From assembly GCA_018340375.1 (NCBI GenBank), contig JAFFJZ010000004.1, forward strand, positions 49,454,001 through 49,518,000: a stretch of DNA of 64,000 nt, in the 5' to 3' direction. Of this stretch, positions 9,030 through 21,239 are shown piece after piece. The translations under genes and the position numbers were made by a program. The stretch is from Gonatopus flavifemur. Its lineage: Eukaryota > Arthropoda > Insecta > Hymenoptera > Dryinidae. Below the pieces are notes generated by a model, which saw nothing but the letters and a program-made list of their open reading frames with translations, did not search any database and was not told the DNA's origin. Positions within the stretch are counted from its first letter, which is position 1, and each line of letters begins with the position of its first letter.

Positions 9030-10976
9030 TCGAAAATTCATAAACAATTCTATTCATGTTCTTGAAAAAGAATTCTCCGACTGCTGTATGAGATCACCCG
9101 GCTTATCAGACTGGATTTTGACGCATTATATCCCTGAATCAAATCTAGAACTGAATAAAATGTGCATGCAGTAATTACTGAGCACATACAACATTTGTTT
9201 GTTTTGCTTCTCCGGGTGCAAACTGGGAACTTTCATTCAATTCTTTAATCCGTCAAAGTGCATTAGAAAAGAATAAATTTTTGTCCGAAAATCCAACTAA
9301 AACGGAACCAATTCCCCATGTGTTAATCACTCAACAAAACCATAATTTTTCATATCCGCGTATGCGGATACGAACGACGACTTTTCCTCAATCACTTGGC
9401 TTATCGAACCGGATTTTAACGCAATGAACTCCCATCCGTAAATTCACCCTAAAACGGAAGAAACGCCTGTGCGGTAATCAAGGAATCAGAACACCATTAT
9501 TTTTTTCAGCATTTGCGGATGCAAACTAGGAACTCTGTCATTCGACCATGCGGTTTGTTGGCGCGGATTGAAACGTAATCACCTTCTCTCCGCAAATCCA
9601 ACTTGAAACGGAACCCATTCGGCATGTGTTGATTACTCAACAAAACCACCATTTCTTATGTCCGCATTGACATACGTAAATGACGGCTTGCGCCTCATCA
9701 GCTGGCTTGGCAAGCCGGATTTCAACAAAATAAAATCATATCCGTAAATTCAAGTTTAAACGGAATGAAATGTCTATGCGTTAAAGACGGAATGGAAACA
9801 TCATTGTTTTATTCAGCATTTCCGGATGCAAACTGGGAATTGTTATTCCATCATCTGGCTCGTCGAAGCAGATTGGAACGCAATAAATTTCTCTCCGCAG
9901 ATTCAACTTGGAACAGCATCAATTTGGTCGTCGTTTATACTGATCGAAGCGGTAATATCTTTTACCCGTCATTCCGGACAAACTCAAAGGATTTGGTAAA
10001 AATTGCAATTCCAGCTCAGAACGGATTCATTTTGCTTCCGCTGTTCCAGTCGCACTCCTCCGACGATACGGAGAGGGTCGTACACATTTTACTCGCGTCA
10101 CAAAATCTTACTTCTGCCCTGCGGAATGAATCGTAAAGATTCGCATCTAAATTCTTTCCGTTTCTTCCCGTTATTTTCAGCAGGGTGGGGTGTCGGACCG
10201 GATATGAACGCAATAAATTCACTTCCGCAATTCCAAGGAAAAACGTATTGAAACGTACCTACTGTAATTACGGATGAAAAACATCACTTTTTCATTCAGC
10301 ATTTCCGGATGCAAACTAAAAACTATTGTTCAATCATTCGATCCGTCGACCCGGATTCAAACACAATAACTCTCTTTCCGCAAATCCAACTCGAAGCGGA
10401 ACTGATTCCTCATGTATCAATTAATGAACAAAACCATCATTTTTCATGTCCGTGTTCGCAGATGTAAACGACAAGATTTTCTCAATTGAGTGGGGTCTCG
10501 GACCGGACTTGGACACAATAAATTTACTTCCGCAATTCCAACAAGAGACGGAATGACACGTACCTACCGTAATCACGGAAGAAAAACATCACTTCTCCAT
10601 TCAGCATTTCCGGATGCAAACTGAAAACTATTGTTCAATCACTCGATCCGTTGATACGGATTCGAACGCAATAACTTTCTTTCCGCAAATCCAACTTGGG
10701 ACGCAATCAGTCAGGTCGTCGTATATGCTGATCAAAACGGTAATACTTCAAACCTGCCATTTCGGGCAAAACCGAAGGATTCGATGAAAAATTGCAATTC
10801 CTCATCAAAACGCATTCATTTCATTTCCGCTGATCCAGTTGCATTCCTTCTCCAACGATACGGAAAGTTTCGTACAATTTTTATTTCCGTCTCAAATCTT
10901 ACTTCTGCCATGCGGAACGAATCACAATGATTCGGATCTAAATTCTTTCCGTTTCATTCCGTCATTTTTAGCAGGG
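9030..10976. repeat. Degenerate ~305-bp repeat array with a longer-range (~780 bp) repeat
   Basis: The motif GCATTTCCGGATGCAAACT or variants recurs near 9215, 9520, 9825, 10308 and 10613, at intervals of about 305, 305, 483 and 305 bp. Other landmarks keep the same phase: CAAAACCATCATTTTTCAT and CAATAAATTTMCTTCCGCA. A second block starting GTCGTCGTWTATRCTGATC appears near 9926 and 10708 and explains the 483-bp interval. Short open frames here (for example around 9765-10136) reflect the repeat. The array may be a decayed satellite or the body of an old element. Confidence 0.65.
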
Positions 10977-11676
10977 GTGGCAACCGAGTAATTGCACATG
11001 CTAGCTTGTGGTGGTCATACAACAGTGGCTCTTTTGTAACCTCAACATTACTGTTACATAACAATCACACATGTTATATCGATTCAATGCAATTAAAACA
11101 TAACTTTGAGATGTAATAGCAGTAAGAAAGTTTCATTGCAATGATATCACCTCAATAAAACTGTGTTTCGGGAGATGTAAACCATTTCTGGTATATTGTC
11201 ACTTCAGTTTGTTCAAACTGTATTCAAAGGAATTCATGATCATTAAAAAGCAATATTGTATCGAATATCCAAACCAAACGTGTTGGTTGTTCCTGATTTT
11301 TCAATTAATGTCGATACGAAACCTTGGCGCGGCCAATGACGTGAGTTTTGAGCCTTAATTGTATTCAAACGACTTTGTTGAAAGCATGCGAACAGAAAGT
11401 TATATACTAAAATCTTTATCGGCTGCGCCAAGTGTTTGTTATATAACAGTTATATTCATGTTACATCTTACGTTCATTCAGTACTTATGAATGTTGAATG
11501 TACATCATGAAATGAATTTTTCATGCTTCATTTTACATTTCATATATGATTTAAGCGAAAGTGAATTCATATTGTTTTGAATTTCTCTCCATTTTTAACC
11601 ATTTTGCCAAAGATGCAAATTGCAATTGTGATCTTTGAAGCGACACAGTGATTGTGTTTCATTGAGGTACTCCTTT
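10977..11676. other. AT-rich DNA with no recognised feature
   Basis: I see no coding frame, RNA gene or repeat boundary here, only loose similarity between two ATGTTATAT-type stretches near 11065 and 11440. Confidence 0.5.
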
Positions 11677-12640
11677 ATGGACAGTAGGGTGGGCCGAAAA
11701 GAAATTTTTTTCCAATTTGAGGGGGAGGGGGTTTGAAAGTTTCTCTGGGGTGATAGTAAGGTACTGTAGGAATTTCAGATTTTAAAAAAAATATTCATCG
11801 TCCCCTCATCGACGATAAAGCTCGAAAAGTGAAAGAGCGTGTTCCCACGCTAATTAATCCCGACCGGAATTGTCAATATCACATTGGGTACATGATTGTC
11901 CAGACAACTAATTATAAACACATGTTCAACGAAATTCTGAAGAAATCTGTGAGAATCATCCTAAAATAGAGAGAAAAAAATGTTGAAAAGCGCATTTTTC
12001 AGTGAACGGCTCATATTCCACTGAATATAACTTGCCAATAAATATTTTAATTTACACTTGGGAGTTGATATGACATTTGTCTTTCGAAAAAATCCAGCAC
12101 CGATTGGATTTTCTTCAGCTGAAGCTGATTATCATGCTGTATTATGGAACGATTGATTGGACGATATTCTAAGATCCAATACAAAATCATCCGAAACCGC
12201 TCGGAAGTCTTTATTCGGAAGTTCTTCGGGGACAATGACTATAGATCTTATGTTATGAATGGCGAATTCAAAATGGCGGACAAGAATGGAAAAATCAACC
12301 AAAATCGGCTGGAACTTTGCACCAGCATGTTTCTCAGGTCTCTGATTACAAATTTGATATTTGAATTGAGGACTCTGAAATGGTGGATCTAATACGACGT
12401 ACTGGGGTTATATTCTGTTTAATTATCCTATCGCATTTGTCGCGTTTTACGGTTGATTGCACCTTGAATCTGATATTCAATGTATTAAACATTCGGATAC
12501 ATTTTTTCTGATTTCATTTTGTTCATCTTTCTCATTCCTTTCGTTTAGATTTCCCCATCATCAATTGATTGCTCACTCCAATTAGGGACTCATAGAATTA
12601 CGCACTATAATATGTAAGGGATAATTTGAAGCCGATTGTA

Positions 12641-12814
12641 CATGAAGAAAAAATACAGTAACGGTTACTCTGTACAGCATGTGTTTCTTTCGCCACATCA
12701 CTCATTCCTCTCGACGCAGTAATCTTTACCATGCCGAGAAGAGTGAGTATTGAGTACTGTGGCGAAAAAAACAAATGCTGCACAAAATAACTGTTGCTCT
12801 GCTTTTTTCTCCGG
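12641..12814. mobile_element. Small inverted-repeat element (MITE) in the left arm
   Basis: Ends are CATGAAGAAAAA and the reverse of CCGGAGAAAAAAG, with about 50 bp of imperfect inverted match inward to TTTCTTTCGCCAC. The corresponding point of the right arm (about 17040-17056) lacks it, which shows it is an insertion. GTA (or TA) is duplicated at 12638-12640 and 12815-12817. Confidence 0.7.
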
Positions 12815-12964
12815 GTAGGAGTAAGATTGATTTTCATTTTCTCTTTATAAATTCATGCCAGTTACCGACGATCGTCGGTAATCGGTCACCGGCGTGAGAT
12901 CATCCATTTCCGGTTATATATCAACTATCAATTCTATCTTATCAACTTATCAAAACTATCAATT

Positions 12965-13646
12965 TTAAGGAGCATCTCTCAACCTCACATTATATTGATT
13001 GGAGAACCAAAAAGATGCGTATCCACGTATAATGAATATCGTCACTGTTCCCAAATTTCCCGAAGGGGCAGATGTTGCAATATATATTTCGCGAATGCAG
13101 TTAGCCCTTGTGAGCCACCTGGCATTTGGAATCTTCCCTGAATTGCATGTGAAAAATCTTGGAAACTCATCACATTTTCCTGACGAGACAATTTCACAAA
13201 TACATGAGAGATATTGTTGATCCATGCTGGAATCAGAGATGTTAACCTCAGACAAGTCACATTGAATGGATTTAGAAGGTGGAACGGAAAGCTGGACACA
13301 GGGTGATACATTTTTTTCCTAGTGGACCCAAGTATACGTCAGGGCCTGATGTTTTACCATCCATTTCCTCGAATAGGTGATCAAACTGGAGTTAATTGCT
13401 ATGCAGATGACACACTACCCACTGCAATGGTTTTTGAACGTCTTGCTCCAGTCGGCGAACAATACCAGAGTGCACGCCAGTATTTGTAGGGCAACCGCTA
13501 TACCCGGTACATACCGATTCAATTTGATTTTTGGCTGAATAATTGTGAAAAGCTTTGGGAACATTTCCAGCACGGGAAGATGAAGTCATAGCATGTGTAG
13601 AATAGGGCGATCCTCGTTCTTGAATTAGGACTGAGTGTTGTTTCAC
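12965..13646 (-). pseudogene. Inverted partial copy of the element's transposase
   Basis: The minus strand encodes two segments that match the main transposase in order. 13646-13392 has SGCPTNTGVHSGIVRRLEQ and PLQWVVCHLHSN. 13255-12965 has DQQYLSCICEIVSSGKCDEF and SGKIPNARWLTRAN. Both parallel residues about 365-548 of the frame at 14496 and its downstream continuation. Sequence between them is deleted or shifted, so it is not translatable as one protein. Confidence 0.8.
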
Positions 13647-14495
13647 ATTAGCGGTTCTATACTATACGCCACCTGATGTTTTTTCTACATTCAGACAAAT
13701 TTTCAGTCATACCAACAGATCAGGTAGATTGAAAGACCCGATGAACATTTTTTATAGTTAATTCAAACATTTTCTCAAATTGAAATCACTAATTTTTCAG
13801 TTATTCCACTCTCTAAATTTCTTGGAATGAAAAATTTACTCTCAAAAAGTGAATACATTGCAACTCGAACAAGAGTAAAATTTCACTACTAGAGAGCGAG
13901 TGTTCATTTCATGAGCATGAATTTTCACTTTGTCAAAGTGAACTTTTAACTCGCTTTCAAGAACGAAATTTTATCTTCTTATCTGACTTCAAGAGAGTGG
14001 AGATTTACTCTTATGCAATGGGAATTCACTCTATAGGAGTGGAATCTCAAACAGCTGGTTTTATATTTCTCGAACAGCGTTGATCCGAAAGGAATCTTCT
14101 TATTGCTGCAAGAAGCTGTTTCATTTTCGCACGAGTAAGATGCAATCATTGGAATTCACTAGCAGCGATGTCAAACAACCGATCTGATTCGCGAGGGGAC
14201 AAAAGTCTTCTTGTTTTCAATTGAAGTTTGCTCTGATCTAGTATTTCATTTTCCTCGAATAGCGTTGCTATGGTACCTATGATAACAATGTTAATCCAAA
14301 CAGACTCTAGTAGAATTCACATGAGATTCATACTGCAATCGTAACCTCAATTTTCATATAACTTCTATTGATCCTTTTCCTCCATCTACCTGGAAAATAG
14401 CATATTTTGTGCGCACATGAAATTATTGTCACATGTGATTCAGGTAAGCAACCTTCCACCATCATAATTGATCATTTTTAAAGTTTCCTTATTGC

Positions 14496-16792
14496 ATGCG
14501 TCCTTCACATTACGTATTATACAATAGCTCTCTGAGAATGGCTGCGACATCGGAAACACATTGCTCCATTTTGGGAATCTGCAAAGATCTGAGTAAAATA
14601 AAACTCCCCACATGTCTCGATGTTATGAGATATAATCATTTCATTGCGAAAACGAATAAATTCGTCTGTTCATTCGATTTGGTGGCAGACAAAATAGAAG
14701 ATATTTGGAGAAAATGCTCAATTCCTATCGTTACCCGTAGTAGAATTCTGCAGATCATAAAAGCAGAATATTCCAAATACCTCGCTCTCAAGAAAAATGA
14801 AACAAGAGGCCAGAACAAGCCTCAATTCAAGAAGAAAATGCATTTATACCTTCCGGAATCAGAAAGGTTGTTGGACATAGCTGCTCGCAAGTGCCAAGAA
14901 TCGCATTGTACTTGTGCCGAAATAAGAAAAATCCCAGCAGCAATGGAAGAATTCTTTTCAGACCAACGCTGTTTGAGAAACATGAAAATACATTCAATTC
15001 TTGATCAAGTTCAGGAGGAAATCAAAGGTTGGAGTAACGACCACGCTGATGGAATTGGGACTAATAAACGCCCAAAAGGCATAGATGATGACACAGTCGA
15101 TATTGAAGATCAGAAGATGATTGTAGAAAATGAAAGTCATGATTTTTCTATTATAGAGGATAACCCTGAGGATGTTTCAGAGATCAACGACGATACTAAT
15201 CATAGGGACTCCAGTGATGATGACCAGGATTTATGGTTACCTGATGACGCGGATGATGAGAGTGGTCACAGACGAATTCACTTCCCAAACTTTTCGATGA
15301 CATGTGATAGATATGGAATATCCGACAGATGTGCAGCAAATCTTGCTTCAGCACTTTTGCATGATCTCTGCATCCAAATATGTGGAGTGAGAGCTTTTTG
15401 TATTGATAAAAACAAAATTCGACGAGAAAGAAGCAAATGTCGTGAAGAAATTCAAAAGGAGGAGGGTCCATCTTCTACAAAATTACGAGGATTATATTTT
15501 GATGGTAGAAGGGATAAAACGTTGGTCATGGAAAAAACACTAGATGGAGTATGGCAAAGGAAGACTATTGTGGAAGAACACATAGTCCTCATTCAAGAAC
15601 TACGATCGCTTTATTTAGGACATGTCACGCCTTCATCTTCCCGTGCTGAAGATGTTTCCAGAGCTATTCGCAATTATTTAGGCGAGAATCGAATTGATGT
15701 ATTTGCCCTAACGTGTATCGGATGCGACGGTTGTCCTACAAATACTGGTAAACACTCTGGTATTTTTCGTCGACTGGAATTAGAATTACAAAAACCATTG
15801 CAGTGGGTAGTGTGTCAGCTCCATAGCAATGAACTTCAGTTACGTCACTTATTTGAGAAAATAGATGGTAAAACATCAGGCCCTGACGTATATGCAGGTC
15901 CAATAGGAAAAAAATTATCCACGTGCGTCCAGCTTCCCGTTGTACGTTTCGAATCGATCCAATGTGACTTGCCTGAGATTACCGTATCTGATCTCAGCAC
16001 GGACCAACAATATCTCCAACATATTTGTAAAATTGTTTCATCAAGAGACTGTGATGAATTCCCAAGATTTTCCTCACACGATCCTGGAAAGATTTCGAAT
16101 GCCAGGTGGCTCACAATAGCTAACCGGATCCTTAGACTATAGATTGGAACAGCTGACCCATCACACAAATTTAAAAACATTGACTAAATTCATAGTACGC
16201 GTATACGCACCGATGTGGTTCGCGATTAAATGTAATGCGAAACTAAAAGATGCTCCTGTGAATCTGTTTCAGAGCATATTCCTGAATAGGTATTTGGGAA
16301 GTGATCTGAAAGAAATTACTGATGAGGTGATTCAAAGGAATGCCTTCGCTGCGCATCCCGAAAATATGATTCTCGCTATGTTGTGTGACAAAAGATTAAA
16401 CGTTAGACAGGAAGCTGTGGATCATATTAAGCGAGCCAGGAAATCCAATTCCAAAGGGTTGCGCAAATTTCAAGTACCACAGTTGAATTTCGAAGCGGCA
16501 GATTATTTCAATATAATCGATTGGAATAAGTGCGGAGTGACGGAACCTCCATTGACAATGCACTCCACCGATGATAAGCTCCAAGAATTTCTTCAGGATG
16601 ATGTGTCAAGGATGGTAGAGAATGATATTTTCCATCTTTCGTGTCATACGCAAGCAGTTGAGGGGTGTCAAGGAAGTAACAGTAGCATTTGCACACGTTT
16701 CTGGTGTCGAAAAAAGAGACGGATTCATAAGAGCTCGTATGCTAGCTAGGAAGACACAGCCGCCATTTCTGAATACTTCTAAAGAGAACTGA
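14496..16792 (+). pseudogene. Transposase-like protein of the 6.1-kb element (unnamed family)
   Basis: A 548-codon frame runs 14496-16142, then the sense shifts frame near 16165 (16144-16749 open) and again near 16660, ending in TGA at 16790-16792. Recognisable landmarks in order: LRGLYFDGRRDKTLVMEK, YLGHVTPSSSRAEDVSRAI, CDGCPTNTGKHSGI, PLQWVVCQLHSNELQLRHLF, GKTSGPDVYAGPIGKKL, NARWLTIANRI, YAPMWFAIKCN, FAAHPENMILAML, then CHTQAVE and, in the last frame, RDGFIRARMLARKTQPPF. I recognise this as a recurrent insect transposon protein, but I cannot name its superfamily. A typical hAT dimerisation tail is absent. The in-frame TAG at 16140-16142 and two shifts make this copy inactive. The start codon is not certain. 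Confidence 0.8.
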
Positions 16793-16959
16793 CTTGGATA
16801 AATTAATCAATATTTGTTATAGCCTCACACCTAATTTGACAAATATTTTGTTGGGCAAATTTTTTTGTTGAACGGAATGAAAATCATGTCTGAGTCAATT
16901 TGTTAGTTGTCAATAAATAGATCGATACTAAAAACTATGAACGCTGATAACTGAAAATT

Positions 16960-17778
16960 ATTAATCCCATGCTGGTGACCGATTACCGACGATTGTCGAC
17001 TACTGGCGTGAATTTATAAGGGAAGAAGAAAAATTGATCTTACCCCCACAATCGGCTTCAAATCATCATTCACATATCATAGTGCGTCATTCTGTGAATC
17101 AAGTCAGAGACCTGAAAAACATGCTGGTGCCAAGTTTCAGCCGATTTTAGTCGATTTTTCCATCCTAGTCCGCCATATGAGATCCGCCATCCATAACAGA
17201 AGATCTATAGTAAGTGACCCCGAAGAACTCCCGAATAAAGACTTCCAAGCGGTTTCGGATGATTTTGTATTGGATCTTAGAATATCGTCCAATCAATCGT
17301 TCCATAATACAGCATGATAATCAGCTTCAGCTGAAGAAAATCCAATCGGTGCTGGATTTTTTCGAAAGAAAAATGTCATATCAACTCCCAAGTGTAAATT
17401 AAAATATTTATTGGCAAGTTATATTCGGTGGAATATGAGCCGTTCACTGAAAAATGCGCTTTTCAACATTTTTTTCTCTCTATTTCACGATAATTCTCAC
17501 AGATTTCTTCAGAATTTCGTTGGACATGTATTTATAATTAGTTGTCTGGACAATTATGTCCCTAATGTGATATTGACAGTTCCCAAATATCTTGTGCGTC
17601 GGGATTAATCAGCGTGGGAACACGCTCTTTTACTTTTCGAGCTTTATCGTCGATGAGGGGACGACGAATATTTTTTTTCGAAATCTGAAATTTCCACAGT
17701 ACCTTACTATCACCCCAGAGAAACTTTCAAACCCCCTCCCCCTCAAATTGAAAAAAAATTTTTTTCCGGCCCACCCTA
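16960..17778 (+). repeat. Right terminal arm of the 6.1-kb element
   Basis: Inverted match of the left arm, ending GGCCCACCCTA. The weak open frames in it are mirror images of frames in the left arm and are not genes. Confidence 0.8.
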
Positions 17779-17786
17779 ATGGACAG

Positions 17787-18984
17787 CATGCGGCTGCCAG
17801 CACCATAGGCATCAGAGAGAAGAGGTAAAATGACAGGTCTTCTTTGTTGCTTTTGTTGTTTATCTCTCTTACTCCCATGCTTGCTGCTCGCAGCATGCTG
17901 CGTATGAAAAAGTACCTTTATCTATCAATGTTGTATCTTTTGATTGTCCTCAACTGCGGTGTGTTCTAAATGATTACAAAGTCTGATTGGTGAATTTCAA
18001 TGGATAAGTAAGAAACGTCCAATGGAATAACTTTGAGGTCGCGTTCGCTATATACGGTGACCCAACTAATGATGCTCATCATTCCTCACGTATTCACGGG
18101 TCTACCAGTCTTGATACCTACCTACTGACAATACTGAAATACTCACGGTCATTTAATTACATTGTCCAACTCGCTTTATGCCAGTAAATCGTCACACTTG
18201 CGAATGTTCGTGAATAATAATGTGATTGATCAACTGTGTTGACTAGATAACTGAAGAATTGTGAAGATTTGTAAGTTAACCTTTAAATTCTTATACACAA
18301 CTACGAATAATTATTTTTACTATTATGTGGTTGTAACGAATACATTTTTTTTGTGGTTCAATTTCAAGAACCATTGATAGTGTGCATATACATAAATTTC
18401 AATCTGTTCAATGGAGATTCAATAAACAATGAACAAATTTGTGGGCATGTGAACGCAAAAAATGTGTTCGATGACAACAATTTGACTCATTTTCTATTTG
18501 TCTATTTGACTCATTTTCATTCCTAAATGTTTTATCATACATATTGTATAAATATTCCTACTTGACAATATTTTGTATTTTAAATAATTTTGTTTCCAAA
18601 TATATCTGCCGTCACACAATCCTACCGTGATATACGTTCATTTGAATCGAAACCCATAAAATCAACCTATGCGGTTTTATGGATATCTGATAACAGGGTA
18701 AAATTCTTGTTTTGCCAAAACAGTACTTCAAGTATAAAAAGTAATTGAGGCTGCCCATCCCTGGTCTCGAAATTCCTGGTGAAAATTTAATGCATTTTTT
18801 CGTTATTGTGGCATATGAAAAATAATATGAAATTATGAGAAAATTTTTATCCTCGCACTTCTTCCTTTAAGTAATCTTTCATATTTTTCCGTTTTCTAGA
18901 AAACATTGCTCCTCCTCCCTTCCCTGGATCCTAGTACATTTTGAATTTATGATTCAATTATTGTGAGGATCTTGAAATTTCGCA
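17787..18984. other. AT-rich spacer; one hAT-like terminus
   Basis: No gene is seen. CTGCCCATCCCTG at about 18752-18764 resembles the end of a hAT element (reverse complement CAGGGATGGGCAG) and may belong to the transposon encoding the next gene or to an older one. Confidence 0.4.
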
Positions 18985-20958
18985 ATGGATAGAGGTGTTG
19001 GTGAATTGTGTACAGATGATCAAAGCGATGAATATGAAACGGAATCCAAGAATGATACAAAGAAAAGGAAAAGAAGTACCAAAAGATTATGTACATTCCG
19101 CGAGAATTGGTTACAAGAAGATATATTTGCCCAATGGTTGGAAGTATGCAGAAATAACAATCACAAAGCTTTTTGTCAGTACTGCAATGAGGAATTTTCT
19201 ATCGCTCATGGAGACCGTACTGATGTTGTTCAACATTCAAAAACAGTTGATCATAATAAGAAGAAACGCGATAGTGCTTCTACGGGATCAATTACGAATT
19301 TTTTGCCCACACTTAATTGTGTAGAATGTGTCAAAGTATCTCTTGCTGTGCTAATGAAAGTATACCATTGCGTGAAACATAATTCCTCTTATAATTCAAT
19401 GGATTGTGGTAAAAAATTAGCACGTCAATTATTTGAAGATTCTAAAATTGCTGCAAAATTCACATGTGGTCGAACGAAAGTGAAGGCAGTAGTAACAAAA
19501 ATTCTGGGACCTTATTTCGTTAATGAGATATTGGATTATATAAAATGTTACAACTCTTTTTACTCTGTTAGTACTGACAATTCCAACAAAGGAAACCGAG
19601 AGTTTTATCCAATTTGTGTTCAATATTTCACCAAAGAAGATGGTATTTACGTGAAATTATTAGATTTTATTGAAGAACCCCATGAAACTGCTGATGCTAT
19701 ATCAGGTTGCATTGTCAAAACTCTGGACAAATTTGGATTAAATATAAATAATGTATCGGCATTTGGAGCTGACAATACTAATTCCAATTTCGGAAAAAAC
19801 CGTTCGGCGTATACGTTATTGCAGGAACATAATTCTCAAATATTCAAATCTGGCTGTTTAGCTCATGTTGTCAATAATGCTTTTCGACATCCCATGGAAG
19901 TTTTGAACGTTGATGTTGAAACAATCATTCTCAAAGTCTCTTCTCACTTTTCGCATTCAGCTTTGAGGAGAGTTGAGCTACAAGAATTCTTTTCATTTGT
20001 TGATATCGAATGGGAAGAATTAATCAAACATGTTACAACAAGGTGGCTCCCTCTTAGTCCAGACATCGATAGAATTATTGGAAACTGGCCAGCTCTTATA
20101 TCGTATTTTTGTCCCCTTAGAGATGAATGCCCACAGAGAATCAAATCATTGTTGCACATTAATGAATTTAATATTGATGACATAACTGATCACGACAATA
20201 GTGGAGCGATCATTACACTTCATTTTGTTAGCAATGTCGACTCAATTTTTAAATCAGCTAGTAAAATTTTGCAGAATGAACAAACTACATCAACTGAACT
20301 TTTTGGCATTATGACCAGCCTGTTGAATCAATTACAAAGTCGACTTGAAGACAAATTTTTTGGATCTTTCACTGCTCAAAAATTTTCAATAATTGAAAAA
20401 GGCCTTAAGGAACGTCTAATAATCAACTTTTGTTGTTTCCTAGAAACAGCGATTAACTATTTGAATAAATGGTTCAATTTTTCGGGAGATAATCCATTAT
20501 GTAGTATTAGAGTGTTGGAATTATCCGAGGTTCCAAAATTTATGGATATTGAAAATGCTGTTTCCACGTTGAAACTTGATGATATGCATGAAGAATTTTG
20601 TATCGTCAAGAGTTGGATGTCAATAATATGTACCAAAGATATGGATGTTGCTTCCAAATGGAAGTATATATTTCAAAATTGTCCAGAAACTTTACCAAAT
20701 TTGTTCAAAGTAGTTTTCTTCTGTCTGAGTATATCACCATCGAATGCATTTGTTGAAAGACTTTTTTCACAAATGACTTTGAAGTGGACCAACATCCGGA
20801 ATAGATGTTCTACAGAATTGATAAAAAATGAACTTATAATATCAATCAATTCTTCCTGGCTTACTTGTACGCAATTCATGGGAAAGATTAGGATGTCTAA
20901 AGATTATAAGAAAATTATTAAAAATCATCAGATTGATGATCTGTATCATCCGATATGA
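18985..20958 (+). CDS. hAT-family transposase with BED zinc finger, uninterrupted frame
   Basis: Open frame of 657 codons from ATG at 18985 to TGA at 20956-20958, with no stop or frameshift. The N terminus is acidic then basic (KKRKRSTKR, a possible nuclear signal). A BED-type finger follows: Cys64 and Cys67 in FCQYC, His84 and His90. The middle has segments usual for hAT transposases (SVSTDNSNKG, SAFGADNTNSNFGK, KSGCLAHVVNNAF, TTRWLPLSPDI). The C-terminal dimerisation region is LSISPSNAFVERLFSQMTLK, near residues 585-610, followed by NIRNRC. It would bind the element ends and cut and paste it in the nucleus. A candidate right end, CTGGCAACCCTG, lies near 21044-21055; I could not find a clean matching left end or an 8-bp duplication. 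It could be a recently active transposase or a domesticated one. Confidence 0.9.
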   Translation: MDRGVGELCTDDQSDEYETESKNDTKKRKRSTKRLCTFRENWLQEDIFAQWLEVCRNNNHKAFCQYCNEEFSIAHGDRTDVVQHSKTVDHNKKKRDSASTGSITNFLPTLNCVECVKVSLAVLMKVYHCVKHNSSYNSMDCGKKLARQLFEDSKIAAKFTCGRTKVKAVVTKILGPYFVNEILDYIKCYNSFYSVSTDNSNKGNREFYPICVQYFTKEDGIYVKLLDFIEEPHETADAISGCIVKTLDKFGLNINNVSAFGADNTNSNFGKNRSAYTLLQEHNSQIFKSGCLAHVVNNAFRHPMEVLNVDVETIILKVSSHFSHSALRRVELQEFFSFVDIEWEELIKHVTTRWLPLSPDIDRIIGNWPALISYFCPLRDECPQRIKSLLHINEFNIDDITDHDNSGAIITLHFVSNVDSIFKSASKILQNEQTTSTELFGIMTSLLNQLQSRLEDKFFGSFTAQKFSIIEKGLKERLIINFCCFLETAINYLNKWFNFSGDNPLCSIRVLELSEVPKFMDIENAVSTLKLDDMHEEFCIVKSWMSIICTKDMDVASKWKYIFQNCPETLPNLFKVVFFCLSISPSNAFVERLFSQMTLKWTNIRNRCSTELIKNELIISINSSWLTCTQFMGKIRMSKDYKKIIKNHQIDDLYHPI

Positions 20959-21239
20959 AATATAAATCTTAATTTTTACTCATTATGTGTCCCTTATTTT
21001 GACCTGGAATTTACGGTGTCGCCCGTTGTTCAAGAGTCCAGACCTGGCAACCCTGATTACGGGACAGGGTTTCAGAGACCCAGAACCGGCGGCTGGTCTG
21101 GGTGGGACAGCGGGCCCGCAGGCGTCGCCATCATGCGACCGCAGCTTGACATTGGTGGGAAACTTGGCCTTTGTGGAGTTGAATGCGACAAGTGATATTC
21201 ATCTTGTATGAACAGGGTGAATAATTTGTGTCGTTTGTC

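Larger units (their letters stand above)
11685..13650 (-). repeat. Left arm: inverted, decayed copy of the element's right half
   Basis: Reading the minus strand from 13650 to 11685 parallels the plus strand from about 15620 to 17778: transposase C-terminal half, the segment with ACCGACGATCGTCGGTAAT (about 12864-12882), the segment TTTGAAGCCGATTG, then the terminal repeat. The right-arm counterpart of the second landmark is at about 16983-17000. The copy has deletions and one small inserted element. Confidence 0.8.
11685..17778. mobile_element. 6.1-kb cut-and-paste transposon with 8-bp target duplication
   Basis: Terminal repeats start TAGGGTGGGCC and end GGCCCACCCTA. The 8-bp duplication ATGGACAG lies at 11677-11684 and 17779-17786, a length usual for hAT and P-like elements. 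The repeats are long: about 680 bp match well between 11685-12370 and the reverse of 17100-17778, and similarity continues inward with gaps. The transposase gene is on the plus strand in the right two thirds. The left arm contains an inverted partial second copy of that gene, so the left arm is really an inverted copy of the right half. It appears to have moved as one unit because the duplication flanks the whole. Confidence 0.88.

Noticed and set aside
9765..10251. Open frames of 123 and 82 codons
   Set aside because: They lie in the ~305-bp repeat array, and no protein family signature is visible.
18752..21055. Clean terminal repeats and 8-bp duplication for the hAT gene at 18985
   Set aside because: CTGCCCATCCCTG on the left and CTGGCAACCCTG on the right are both right-end-like in orientation, and no duplication could be matched.
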